Positions 43,654 to 51,002 of a stretch of 64,000 bases of DNA are shown here, piece after piece. The stretch comes from Alicyclobacillus mali NBRC 102425 (GTDB lineage: Bacteria; Bacillota; Bacilli; Alicyclobacillales; Alicyclobacillaceae), in the NCBI RefSeq assembly GCF_001570745.1, contig NZ_BCSG01000017.1:58720-122719 (forward strand), given 5' to 3'. The notes beneath the pieces are model-generated. The model was not told the origin of the DNA, searched no databases, and was given only the letters and a program-made list of their open reading frames with translations. The position numbers and the translations under genes are program-made. Position 1 is the stretch's first letter. Each line of letters opens with the position of its first letter.

Positions 43654-43968
43654 ATGGCCGACCGACTGCAGTTGCAAATTCGATACCCCGAACAAGGACT
43701 TAGCGAGCGCGAGCGACAACTCGTCGTCTGCCTGGTTCAGCGCATCTGCGTGCACCATCTTCAGCGGCGGCGGGATCGCTCGGTGCACATTCGGCCAGCG
43801 AATGTGGATTCCATCCATCTTCTCGTGAACCAGGTGATTGAGCTGGATCCGGCGCTTGACGAAGACGAGCGAGGCGAGATCCTGCGGGCACTCGTGGAAG
43901 ACGTGAATCGCACGCTGGCGCTCTGCGACATCCGCGGTGACGATATTGTGCGCGTGCACCTGGCGTAG
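43654..43968 (+). CDS. Hypothetical protein, 104 residues
   Basis: A small, charged, soluble protein with no recognisable family. Visible are an Arg/His-rich centre (CVHHLQRRRDRSVHIR) and an acidic helix (LDEDERGEILRALVEDVNRTL). ATG at 43654 has AAGGGG 8 bases upstream and a plausible promoter. It shares the strand with the following HicB-like gene (59 bases later). The opposite-strand frame is longer but lacks a ribosome site and coding character. Confidence 0.6.
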   Translation: MADRLQLQIRYPEQGLSERERQLVVCLVQRICVHHLQRRRDRSVHIRPANVDSIHLLVNQVIELDPALDEDERGEILRALVEDVNRTLALCDIRGDDIVRVHLA

Positions 43969-44027
43969 CCAGCCAAGCTGGCGCGGAGGGGCGGGCTTGA
44001 GTACAATCGGGATGGGGAGTGAGTGTG

Positions 44028-44249
44028 GTGAAACTTCACATCTCGACGTTTCAGATGCCAGACGGCATGTATGTGGCGACGTGCGCGGAAATCCCGATGT
44101 GCCGTGCGCTTCGGCAGAACAAGGGACATGCAGTACAGGACGTGAAGCAGCAGATTCGGCGCTTTCTTGCCGAAAGGCAGGCGCAAAACCGTCCCTTTGC
44201 GCCGGAACCGCTGTTGGAAATTGAAATGGAGGCGCCGAATGGCCCTTGA
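44028..44249 (+). CDS. Small HicB-like (partial RNase H-fold) protein
   Basis: 73 residues beginning VKLHISTFQMPDGMYVATCA, the strand-strand pattern of HicB-type antitoxins and related small proteins, followed by EIPMCRALRQNKGHAVQDVKQQIRRFL. No HicA toxin gene is adjacent and there is no C-terminal DNA-binding domain, so it is an orphan of this fold. GTG at 44028 has GGGGAG 8 bases upstream; GTGs at 44019 and 44025 are alternatives. The tRNA promoter begins within its last codons. Confidence 0.6.
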   Translation: MKLHISTFQMPDGMYVATCAEIPMCRALRQNKGHAVQDVKQQIRRFLAERQAQNRPFAPEPLLEIEMEAPNGP

Positions 44250-44274
44250 CGAGATGGGCATGCTGTGTTATAGT
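44246..44274 (+). promoter_or_regulatory. Strong promoter of the tRNA-fMet/tRNA-Asp unit
   Basis: TTGACG (44246-44251), exactly 17 bases, TATAGT (44269-44274); tRNA-fMet begins 40 bases downstream of the -10. Confidence 0.75.
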
Positions 44275-44314
44275 TTAAAGCGTTCGCCGCGTTAAGGCGA
44301 TGGCGAAGGCACTC

Positions 44315-44390
44315 TGCGGGGTGGAGCAGTTGGCAGCTCGTCGGGCTCATAACCCGAAGGTCGCAGGTTCGAGTCCTGCCCCCGCAACCA
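44315..44390 (+). tRNA. tRNA-fMet (anticodon CAU), CCA encoded
   Basis: 76 bases. The acceptor stem TGCGGGG pairs with CCCCGCA, followed by A and CCA. The anticodon loop CTCATAA is closed by GGG/CCC, the three G:C pairs of initiator tRNA. Position 1 is U facing A72, where most bacterial initiators have an unpaired C1xA72. Confidence 0.93.
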
Positions 44391-44393
44391 GAT

Positions 44394-44470
44394 GGAGCCG
44401 TGGTGTAGAGGCCTAACATGCCTGCCTGTCACGCAGGAGATCGCGGGTTCGAATCCCGTCGGCTCCGCCA
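44394..44470 (+). tRNA. tRNA-Asp (anticodon GUC), CCA encoded
   Basis: 77 bases. Acceptor arms GGAGCCG and CGGCTCC, anticodon stem CCTGC/GCAGG with loop CTGTCAC, T-arm GGTTCGAATCC, 3' CCA in the DNA. Three bases after tRNA-fMet and transcribed with it. Confidence 0.95.
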
Positions 44471-44472
44471 AC

Positions 44473-44500
44473 AAGGACCGCTCAAGCGAGCGGTCCTTTT
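44473..44500 (+). terminator. Rho-independent terminator of the tRNA unit
   Basis: AAGGACCGCTC (44473-44483), loop AAGC, GAGCGGTCCTT followed by TT (to 44500): an 11-bp perfect stem with a T-run. Confidence 0.85.
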
Positions 44501-44533
44501 GCGTTGAATGGGAGCGGCCTCGGGCGCCGTGCG

Positions 44534-46675
44534 CTAGGTGCGCCTCGGCCACCGCGCCGCGTCTCCGAGAATCGCGGTGATGGCGGGGACCATCCAGGGC
44601 CGCACCACGAAGGTGTCCAGCAGCACACCGATGGCCGTGACCACGCCGAATTGCAGCAGCACCTGGATGGGCAGCGACGCGAGCATGGCAAACGTGCCTG
44701 CCAGGATGAGGCCGGCGGAAGTGATGACGCTTGCCGTGTCGGCGACGCCACGTTCCACGGCGGCGTGAGCCTGTCCCTGGCGCCAGACCTCCCAGATGCG
44801 CGACATGACGAAGATGTTGTAATCTTCGCCGAGTGCCACCAGAAAGACGAACGCGTAAAGCGGGATAGCCCCCTGCATGGCGGGCTGATGGAGGACCTCA
44901 CGAATCACGAGCCAACCAAGGCCCATGGCGGCGCCGTAGGAGAGCACGATGGTCGCGAGGAGATAGAGCGGCGCGACGACCGATCGCAAATAGACGAGCA
45001 GGAGGAGCCCAATGGCGACAAGCACAATGGGGATGACCACCCGCGTGTCTCGAGCCGTGATCGCTCGCGTGTCTTCTTGCGCAGCGGTTTCGCCGGCCAG
45101 GTAGACGTGCGCCGCTTGCCCGCCCGCTGAAGCGCCCGTGGCCGCAGCTCGCTCGATGGATGGCAGCGCCGCCATGGCGGTTTCGCTATAGGGGTTCGTT
45201 CGCAGCTCCACCTGCATCAAAGCCACTTGGGCACGGTCACGGACCGCCACCAGGTTCACCTGATCGACGGTGGGGAGCGATTGCACGGCTCGGACCGCAC
45301 CTTCGGGGCTCCCGCCCTCAATAAGCACATCGATGGGCGCGAGCGCGCCTGGGCTCTCGTGGGCCGACAGCACGGCGTAGCCTTCGCGCGAAGGCATGTC
45401 TGCCGGGAAGGACGAGAGCAAATCGTAGCTGGTTTGCACGTGTGGCAGGGCGAGGCAGCACGCGGCGAGGGCGAGCGAGCCAAGGACGGCCACCGGCGTG
45501 CGGCGCCGCACCGCTGTCCGCCCGAGCCAGCGCGAGACGCCCCCTGGCTGCCCTGCGTCTGGCGAATCTGGTTCATAGCGGGGAATTCGTGGCCAAAACG
45601 CTGCGCGCCCAAGCGAACCGATGAGCGCCGGCACGAAGGTGATGGCGACAAGGGCCATCACGAATACCGCGACGCTGAAGGGGATCGCGAACTCGTGGAA
45701 GGACGGCGATCGCGCCGCCAACAGAGACAGAAGCGAGGCGGACACCGTCAGGCCGCTCATCAGAATGGCAACTGCCGCGCCCTTGTAGCCAGCCCGCAAG
45801 GCGTCGATCGGCCGCTCATGACGCCGCAGCTCCTGGCGGTAGCGGGCGATGAGGAACAGGCAGTAATCCGTTCCGGCGCCAAAGAGTAGCACCGTCAGGA
45901 TGGACAGGGTCTGCGCGTCGAAAGTCAGGCCACCGTAATGAGCCCACGCGCCAAGCAGCGAGCTCACGACGGTGTATGCGATCCCGACGCTCACAAGCGG
46001 CACCAAGGCCAGGATGGGCGAGCGGTAAAGAACGATCATGAGTGCCAGCACGAGCAACGTCGTCACGATGAGCAGGGCGAGATCCGCGTGCTGGAACAGA
46101 TGCGTCGCGTCGACTGCAATGCCTGCTGGCCCCGTCACGTAGGCGTGCAGGCCGGGACGGTCCAGTGCACGATTGAGCGCGTCGCCGCCGACCGCCGCGC
46201 GGAGGTCCTGATCGATCTCGTCCACGGCCTGATTCAGCTGGTCCTGCGATGCGTCCGCGCGCAGGAGCACGGGGAAGCTCACCACTTTGCCGTCACTCGA
46301 GGCGAAGCGCGCCGCAGGTCCGGACGGGAGCGCATCGAGCGGGGGCACCTGCGTTTGTGCCGTCACGGGATGCGTGCGAAGTTCGCGGACGGTCCGGCGA
46401 ATGGCAGCCCAATCGGCGGAGGAGATGCCGGTCGGATCGTAGAAGACGAGGATGGCGGGCGTGCCGGACGACGTGGGGAACGCATCCCGCACTCGGGCGG
46501 TTGCCACCTGGCTGGGGGCCGAGGCGGGCAGAAGCGTGGAGCGGTTGATCTCCTCTTTGGACGCCGCGGGAAAGACCGCGGCGAGCAAGGTCGCGGCGAG
46601 GAGCCATCCGAGGATAACCGCCGCGCGCCAGGTCCCGCTCCACGTTCGGACTTTCGAAGAGAAACGATGCAACAT
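44534..46675 (-). CDS. MMPL-family (RND-type) transporter
   Basis: 713 residues. Twelve helices in two halves: helix 1, a large external loop (about 40-180), helices 2-6 (TLLVLALMIVLYRSPILALVPLV, LLFGAGTDYCLFLIARYRQEL with the proton-relay Asp), a second external loop and helices 8-12 (LVALGEDYNIFVMSRIWEV with the matching Asp). This duplication and the GTDY/GEDY motifs define MMPL exporters of lipids or drugs. ATG at 46675 has AAAGGAGG 6 bases upstream. It is divergent from a TetR gene that probably represses it. Confidence 0.9.
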   Translation of the reverse strand: MLHRFSSKVRTWSGTWRAAVILGWLLAATLLAAVFPAASKEEINRSTLLPASAPSQVATARVRDAFPTSSGTPAILVFYDPTGISSADWAAIRRTVRELRTHPVTAQTQVPPLDALPSGPAARFASSDGKVVSFPVLLRADASQDQLNQAVDEIDQDLRAAVGGDALNRALDRPGLHAYVTGPAGIAVDATHLFQHADLALLIVTTLLVLALMIVLYRSPILALVPLVSVGIAYTVVSSLLGAWAHYGGLTFDAQTLSILTVLLFGAGTDYCLFLIARYRQELRRHERPIDALRAGYKGAAVAILMSGLTVSASLLSLLAARSPSFHEFAIPFSVAVFVMALVAITFVPALIGSLGRAAFWPRIPRYEPDSPDAGQPGGVSRWLGRTAVRRRTPVAVLGSLALAACCLALPHVQTSYDLLSSFPADMPSREGYAVLSAHESPGALAPIDVLIEGGSPEGAVRAVQSLPTVDQVNLVAVRDRAQVALMQVELRTNPYSETAMAALPSIERAAATGASAGGQAAHVYLAGETAAQEDTRAITARDTRVVIPIVLVAIGLLLLVYLRSVVAPLYLLATIVLSYGAAMGLGWLVIREVLHQPAMQGAIPLYAFVFLVALGEDYNIFVMSRIWEVWRQGQAHAAVERGVADTASVITSAGLILAGTFAMLASLPIQVLLQFGVVTAIGVLLDTFVVRPWMVPAITAILGDAARWPRRT

Positions 46676-46702
46676 CGTCGACCTCCTTTCAGCGATGTCG
46701 TA

Positions 46703-46732
46703 ATTATATATACCAGATAGTTAATTTGTAAA
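46703..46732 (-). promoter_or_regulatory. Promoter of the MMPL gene
   Basis: Minus strand TTTACA (46727-46732), 18 bases, TATAAT (46703-46708), 28 bases before the ATG. The A/T-rich spacer lies in the shared region with the divergent TetR gene and probably holds its operator, though no clean dyad is visible. Confidence 0.6.
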
Positions 46733-46796
46733 TGCGCTTTGCGTGCCGTGCAAAATCCGATACCATCGAAGGCGATGTCGATGAGAAGGTGAGACG

Positions 46797-47420
46797 ATGC
46801 GGAACGCGAGGAGCCGGCGGCCTGGGCGCCCGCCGCAGGTTGAGATAGACGAGCCGACGGCTGAAAAAATTCTCCGCGCGGCTGCGGAATGCTTCATGGA
46901 TCAGGGATTCGCGGCCGTTTCGATGGACGACGTGGCGGAACGAGCTGACGTCACGAAGGCCGTCGTGTATTACTACTATGGTTCCAAGACGGAGTTGTTT
47001 CAGCGCGCGATGATGGCGGTCATGCGCGCATCCCGCGAGCGCACGCAGGTCATTCTGCGCGAACATGGGCCCCTGCGCGAGCGGCTGCAGAAGCTCACGC
47101 GGACCCGCCTTGCCATTCCAGCGACGCTCGACATGAATCACATCCTTCGGGGCAGTCAACGCGCGCTTCGCCAGGATCAACTGGACGAGATGCACCGGGC
47201 GGAAGAGCAACTGGTGGAAGTCATCGCTCAAGCATTGCACGCGGAGATGGCAGAGGGGCGCTTGCGGCCGGTGGACGCCGTGTTCGTGGCGAGATCGTAC
47301 CTGGCGCTGCTCGGCATGGGACAGGCGGAATTGCGGCGCCGCGGCGGGGGACAAGCCGCCATCGACGAGATTGCGGCAGACATCGTGGATCTGCTCTGGC
47401 GCGGCATCGAGCCGCGGTGA
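46797..47420 (+). CDS. TetR-family transcriptional regulator divergent from MMPL
   Basis: 207 residues. A basic N-terminal arm (RSRRPGRPP) precedes the TetR HTH: AAECFMDQGFAAVSMDDVAE and RADVTKAVVYYYYGSK. A helical ligand-binding domain follows. ATG at 46797 has GAGAAGGTGAG upstream. Its divergent position relative to the MMPL exporter indicates control of that gene and of itself. Confidence 0.88.
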   Translation: MRNARSRRPGRPPQVEIDEPTAEKILRAAAECFMDQGFAAVSMDDVAERADVTKAVVYYYYGSKTELFQRAMMAVMRASRERTQVILREHGPLRERLQKLTRTRLAIPATLDMNHILRGSQRALRQDQLDEMHRAEEQLVEVIAQALHAEMAEGRLRPVDAVFVARSYLALLGMGQAELRRRGGGQAAIDEIAADIVDLLWRGIEPR

Positions 47421-47489
47421 AGCGTGGGCGGGATGAGCGCCCATCTTGGCAAAACCGGGCGAACGTCTAGGCTGACGGGCGCGCCGCCA

Positions 47490-47498
47490 CATACCGTA
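47490..47498 (+). promoter_or_regulatory. Possible SigE/SigK-like -10 before the tiny YjcZ-like gene
   Basis: CATACCGTA matches the mother-cell pattern CATAnnnTA, about 34 bases before the ATG at 47532. The -35 region is not convincing, so this is tentative. Confidence 0.25.
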
Positions 47499-47531
47499 TA
47501 GCGAACGCTCGCAAGAAGGAGGAGGATGTTC

Positions 47532-47642
47532 ATGTACGGCGTGTTTGGTGGGTACACCCGTTGGGCGGTCGTGTTCCTGATCATCTTCGTGCTGTTCTTC
47601 CTGTTTGTCCCGGCTGCGCCGGTTGCGACGGCTTCCTGCTGA
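47532..47642 (+). CDS. Tiny YjcZ-like (sporulation-type) membrane protein, 36 residues
   Basis: Reads MYGVFGGYTRWAVVFLIIFV then LFFLFVPAAPVATASC: a short Gly/Tyr head, one membrane helix and a terminal Cys, which is the plan of the YjcZ-like tiny transmembrane family of spore formers. AAGGAGG lies 7 bases before the ATG at 47532 (another in-frame ATG at 47526 is too close). Function unknown. Confidence 0.65.
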   Translation: MYGVFGGYTRWAVVFLIIFVLFFLFVPAAPVATASC

Positions 47643-47656
47643 GCGGCGAGCCGTCG

Positions 47657-47684
47657 GGGCGGCGGCTTGGCCGGGCCGCCGCCC
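47657..47684 (+). terminator. GC-rich hairpin after the tiny gene
   Basis: GGGCGGCGGC (47657-47666) and GCCGCCGCCC (47675-47684) form a 10-bp stem. No T-run follows. Confidence 0.4.
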
Positions 47685-47738
47685 ACCATTCGGGCCCGCG
47701 GTTTGCGAACCGTGGTCCGTCACGGCTGCGTGGACACG

Positions 47739-47762
47739 AAAAAAGACGGCCATGCCGGCCGC
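47739..47762 (-). terminator. Rho-independent terminator of mtnD
   Basis: On the minus strand CGGCC-GGCAT-GGCCG is followed by TCTTTTTT, starting 15 bases after the mtnD stop. Confidence 0.7.
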
Positions 47763-47776
47763 CCGTGCATGCGCGA

Positions 47777-48319
47777 TCACGCCTGTTGAAACGCGGGATC
47801 TTCGTACGGGTGCGCGACCCAGCCTGCCGGATCGATGAACAGGCGGACGGCCACCACTTTGCGCTCGTCCGTGAGCGTGAAGAAGTGCGGGTTGCCCTCC
47901 GGCACCGAGATGACGTCACCGGCGGCAAGCACCACGTCGAAATAGCCCCCGTCCTTGCCCTTGATGATGAAGATACCGCTCCCCGACACGATGGCGCGGA
48001 CCTCGTCCTCGGTGTGCGTGTGCACCTGCTCGAACTTCTTCAGGAGTTCGTCCAGGTTCGGCGTCGACTCCGACAGCGAAATGACGTCCCACTTCACATA
48101 GCCGCGCTTATGCGAGAGGTCCTGAATTTCCTCCTGCAGCGCCTGGAGAATCTCGTCCTTCTCCGCATCCGAGAGATCGAACTTGCCCTTCAGCGCCTCC
48201 GGGAGCCGCCGATCCACATCCCAGTGATCGTAATAGACCTCATTGCGGTTCAGGAATTCGCGTACCTGGTCCTCACCGCGGATCTCTTCGCCCGTGTTGC
48301 GAATCCGTACGTATGCCAC
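47777..48319 (-). CDS. mtnD: Acireductone dioxygenase
   Basis: A cupin enzyme of 180 residues in methionine salvage, converting acireductone plus O2 to the 2-oxo acid of methionine and formate (Fe form). Metal ligands are His100, His102 and Glu106 in VHTHTEDE and His145 in GNPHFF. GTG at 48319 has GGGAGG 8 bases upstream; GTG at 48322 is an alternative. It lies antiparallel to mtnW-mtnX-mtnB, separated from them by a lipoprotein gene, so it has its own transcription unit. Confidence 0.93.
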   Translation of the reverse strand: MAYVRIRNTGEEIRGEDQVREFLNRNEVYYDHWDVDRRLPEALKGKFDLSDAEKDEILQALQEEIQDLSHKRGYVKWDVISLSESTPNLDELLKKFEQVHTHTEDEVRAIVSGSGIFIIKGKDGGYFDVVLAAGDVISVPEGNPHFFTLTDERKVVAVRLFIDPAGWVAHPYEDPAFQQA

Positions 48320-48437
48320 CACGCCGACCTCCCTGTGTGCATCTCCATGGCCGCGGACATCCGCCGCTTGCGTATATCGTAGAATTCCGCCCGGCATTTG
48401 TCCACAGGCAGGCGACTCGGGCAGCAGGGGCCTCATC

Positions 48438-49490
48438 TCAGCTCAGGCTGAGCCAGGCGCTTGTGCCCAACATCGCGGCGCCGGACGTGGCTTGGTAGAT
48501 GACTCGGATTTGGCCCACCTCGCCCTTCATCCACGGCGCATACACGAAGGTCATGGACGCCTGATTCGGATAGGCGAGAAACCCGGGTGCCGTGGCGTGC
48601 GCTTCGGCGCGAGCGACGGCCTGCGTCCACGTGTCGAACACGGCGTCGCCCTGTTTCGGGATCCACTCGATTTCCTCCAACCGGTACCCCTTCGGCGCAT
48701 TCGCAATATCAAAGCTCACGGTGTGTTCGCGCTCACTCGGCGGGCGGTCGATCACGACGCCAGGAGCCGGCTGGGTCGCCGCCATCAGGTCCACCGTGCC
48801 CTGGGGCCAAAAGACCGAGACGTGATCGACCGTGGGCCCGCGGCTGCCATTCGGTAGCCTCGGGAACACCCATAAAAGCTGGTAGTCAGGCCCCGCTGGA
48901 TAGAGGTAGATGTAGGAGTCCTGCGTATAGCGGACGCTGCCGGGCGTGCCGAGGACGCCGGCGATGTCATGGTACGTGAGCGTGCGCAGCGCCTGCGCGT
49001 AGGATCGCACGTCGAAAATCTGTTCCCCTTTGTTGAGGCCAAACGCCACGTCCTTCGCGCGGTACGTGAAGTAGACGCCGGCGCCCGCATACGCCTGTGA
49101 GGACGGCGATCCCCATGCCTTCATCACCTGATCGATGTTCTCCCCGTCCGCAAACGGCACGCCGGGAAGTGAGCCGCGCAGTGCTGCCTGCATCACGCTG
49201 CGCACCATCTCGCCCGGATTCGGGGCGCGGCCCGCGTCTGCCCGCTCCGGCTGTGCGACGTCCGCAGAGCCCGCGGCAGTCCCCGCTCCCTGCGGCTCTG
49301 CGTTCGTCGCGCTCCTGGCGACATTGGCGGCGGGTTGAGCCGTTCCCGCTTCTGGCAAACCGATTCCATTGGCCGGGCGCTCGGCGCCACACCCCGCCAA
49401 TCCCAGCGACACGACCACCGCGGCGCCAAGCCCGAGCCGGGGCGCCCAGCGCAGCCGCTCGCCCCTTCTTTCTTCTGCCCTGTGTCTCAC
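48438..49490 (-). CDS. Predicted lipoprotein of unknown function
   Basis: 350 residues. A basic N-terminus and signal (LGLGAAVVVSLGLAGC) end in a lipobox with Cys near residue 34, followed by an Ala-rich low-complexity linker. The mature part contains an SmpA-like segment (VMKAWGSPSSQAYAGAGVYF) and a repeat of it (IAGVLGTPGSVRYTQDSYIY), then a C-terminal domain with YPNQASMTFVYAPWMKGE. Two BamE/SmpA-like modules would suit a surface-bound binding protein. GTG at 49490 has AAGGGGG 8 bases upstream. Its relation to the flanking mtn genes is unclear. Confidence 0.7.
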   Translation of the reverse strand: MRHRAEERRGERLRWAPRLGLGAAVVVSLGLAGCGAERPANGIGLPEAGTAQPAANVARSATNAEPQGAGTAAGSADVAQPERADAGRAPNPGEMVRSVMQAALRGSLPGVPFADGENIDQVMKAWGSPSSQAYAGAGVYFTYRAKDVAFGLNKGEQIFDVRSYAQALRTLTYHDIAGVLGTPGSVRYTQDSYIYLYPAGPDYQLLWVFPRLPNGSRGPTVDHVSVFWPQGTVDLMAATQPAPGVVIDRPPSEREHTVSFDIANAPKGYRLEEIEWIPKQGDAVFDTWTQAVARAEAHATAPGFLAYPNQASMTFVYAPWMKGEVGQIRVIYQATSGAAMLGTSAWLSLS

Positions 49491-49610
49491 ATCGCACGCC
49501 CCCTTGTGCAGCGAATGAACAGCTGATCATGAGACGATCCTGCCGCGCACGTTGTGACAGATCGCTGCCGCACCCTACCCCTCGCCACCGCTGGCCTGCT
49601 GTCCACATGT

Positions 49611-49721
49611 TTATCCACAATTTCATCCCCAATATCCACAGGCTACTGTGGAAAACCGCGTGTGGCGTGCGATCCCGCTTGTGTATAATGGCGGTTGGAT
49701 TACCCACAGGGATGTGGATGA
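49611..49721. promoter_or_regulatory. DnaA-box cluster in the mtnW leader
   Basis: Five DnaA boxes in 111 bases: a perfect TTATCCACA at 49611-49619, and one-mismatch boxes at 49632-49640 (ATATCCACA), 49647-49655 (reverse, TTTTCCACA), 49700-49708 (TTACCCACA) and 49713-49721 (reverse, TCATCCACA). A TATAAT at 49684-49689 lies between the third and fourth boxes, so DnaA could control the mtnW operon promoter or be titrated here. The rest of the 276-base intergenic region shows no S-box or other riboswitch. Confidence 0.7.
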
Positions 49722-49766
49722 CTCGGCCCGAGTTCCACGCTGACACGAAACGAGGTGGCCTTTGAG

Positions 49767-51002
49767 ATGGTGAACCATGATTCTTCCCCTCGCGATGCGG
49801 TGGTCGCCACCTATCGCCTGCGGGATCGCAAGGACAAGCTCGAGGCAAGAGCCGAGGGCATTGCCGTCGGCCTGACCATCGGGACCTGGACGGACCTTCC
49901 CGCCGCGCGCAAGTCGGAAGTGGCGAAGCACTGCGGCCGCGTGGAGGGCATTCGCGTGCTCGAGGAGCGGCCGGAGGGAGACGTCGTCGCCGAGATCGAC
50001 ATCGCGTATCCGGTGGCAAATCTGAATGGCACCTTTGCGTCGCTGCTCGTGACGGTGTTTGGCAAGCTGTCGATGGACGGCGAGATCCGGCTCGAGCGGC
50101 TCCAGATGCCGGACTCGCTCGTGCGCCAGTTCCCCGGGCCGAAGTTTGGCGTCGAGGGCGTCAGGCAGCGCCTCGGCGCGTACCATCGCCCGCTCGTCAT
50201 GAGCATCTTCAAGGCGTGCGCGGGGCTCACGCTGGACGAACTCGTGGAGGCGTTCGGCGAACAGGCCGAGGGTGGCGTCGATCTCGTCAAGGACGACGAG
50301 ATCTTCTTCACGGAGGCGTACGCCACGCCGGAGGATCGCGTCCGCGCCTATGCGGCGAAGACGGACGAGATCGCCCAGCGGACGGGGCGAAGGACCGCCT
50401 ACGCCGTCAACCTGACCGGGCCGGTGCACAGCCTGCGTGAGAGGGCCCGCCGGCTCGCGGAGCTCGGCGCTGGCGCGCTGCTTGTCAACGTGGTGGCATA
50501 CGGCTACGACGTGGTGGCGGATCTCGCCCGAGACCCCGAGGTCCACGTGCCCATCCTCGCGCACCCGGCCGTGTCGGGGGCGCTGTACGGATCGCCCAAC
50601 TACGGCATCGCGGCGGACATCGTGCTCGGGCAGCTCATGCGGCTCGCGGGCGCGGATATCGGCATCTTCCCGTCCATGTACGGCAGCGTGACGCTCGGCC
50701 GCGAGGCCACGGACCGGCTGCTTCAGCACCTGCGGGCGGAAGGGCCGCACAAACCCGTCCTTCCCGCGCCGTCCGCCGGCATCTACCCCGGCCTCGTGCC
50801 GCGGCTGTATCAGGACTTCGGCGTCGATCTCGTCCTGAACGCCGGCGGCGGCATTCACGGCCACCCGGGCGGCGCGCGCATGGGCGGTCGCGCGTTCTTC
50901 GACGCCATCTGGGCTGTCGAGCACGGCGTGCCGCTTGAGGAGGCCGCGAAGGATCGCCCGGCCCTGCGCCAGGCGCTGGAGAAGTGGGGGATGCCCTCGT
51001 GA
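49767..51002 (+). CDS. mtnW: 2,3-diketo-5-methylthiopentyl-1-phosphate enolase (RuBisCO-like protein)
   Basis: 411 residues, RuBisCO-like protein of the MtnW branch, acting in methionine salvage. The KACAGLTLDEL segment, the carbamylated-Lys motif GVDLVKDDE, LAHPAVSGALYGSPNYG and GGGIHGHPGGARMGG are visible. ATG at 49767 has GAGGTGG 8 bases upstream; a GTG at 49755 is in frame but lies in the ribosome site. First gene of mtnW-mtnX-mtnB; its stop overlaps the mtnX start. Confidence 0.95.
   Translation: MVNHDSSPRDAVVATYRLRDRKDKLEARAEGIAVGLTIGTWTDLPAARKSEVAKHCGRVEGIRVLEERPEGDVVAEIDIAYPVANLNGTFASLLVTVFGKLSMDGEIRLERLQMPDSLVRQFPGPKFGVEGVRQRLGAYHRPLVMSIFKACAGLTLDELVEAFGEQAEGGVDLVKDDEIFFTEAYATPEDRVRAYAAKTDEIAQRTGRRTAYAVNLTGPVHSLRERARRLAELGAGALLVNVVAYGYDVVADLARDPEVHVPILAHPAVSGALYGSPNYGIAADIVLGQLMRLAGADIGIFPSMYGSVTLGREATDRLLQHLRAEGPHKPVLPAPSAGIYPGLVPRLYQDFGVDLVLNAGGGIHGHPGGARMGGRAFFDAIWAVEHGVPLEEAAKDRPALRQALEKWGMPS

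Noticed and set aside
44025..44249. A HicAB toxin-antitoxin module
   Set aside because: Only the HicB-like fold is present; no HicA-type toxin ORF lies on either side.
49491..49766. S-box/SAM riboswitch in front of the methionine salvage operon
   Set aside because: None of the conserved S-box elements and no terminator hairpin are present in the leader; only DnaA boxes and a -10 are seen.
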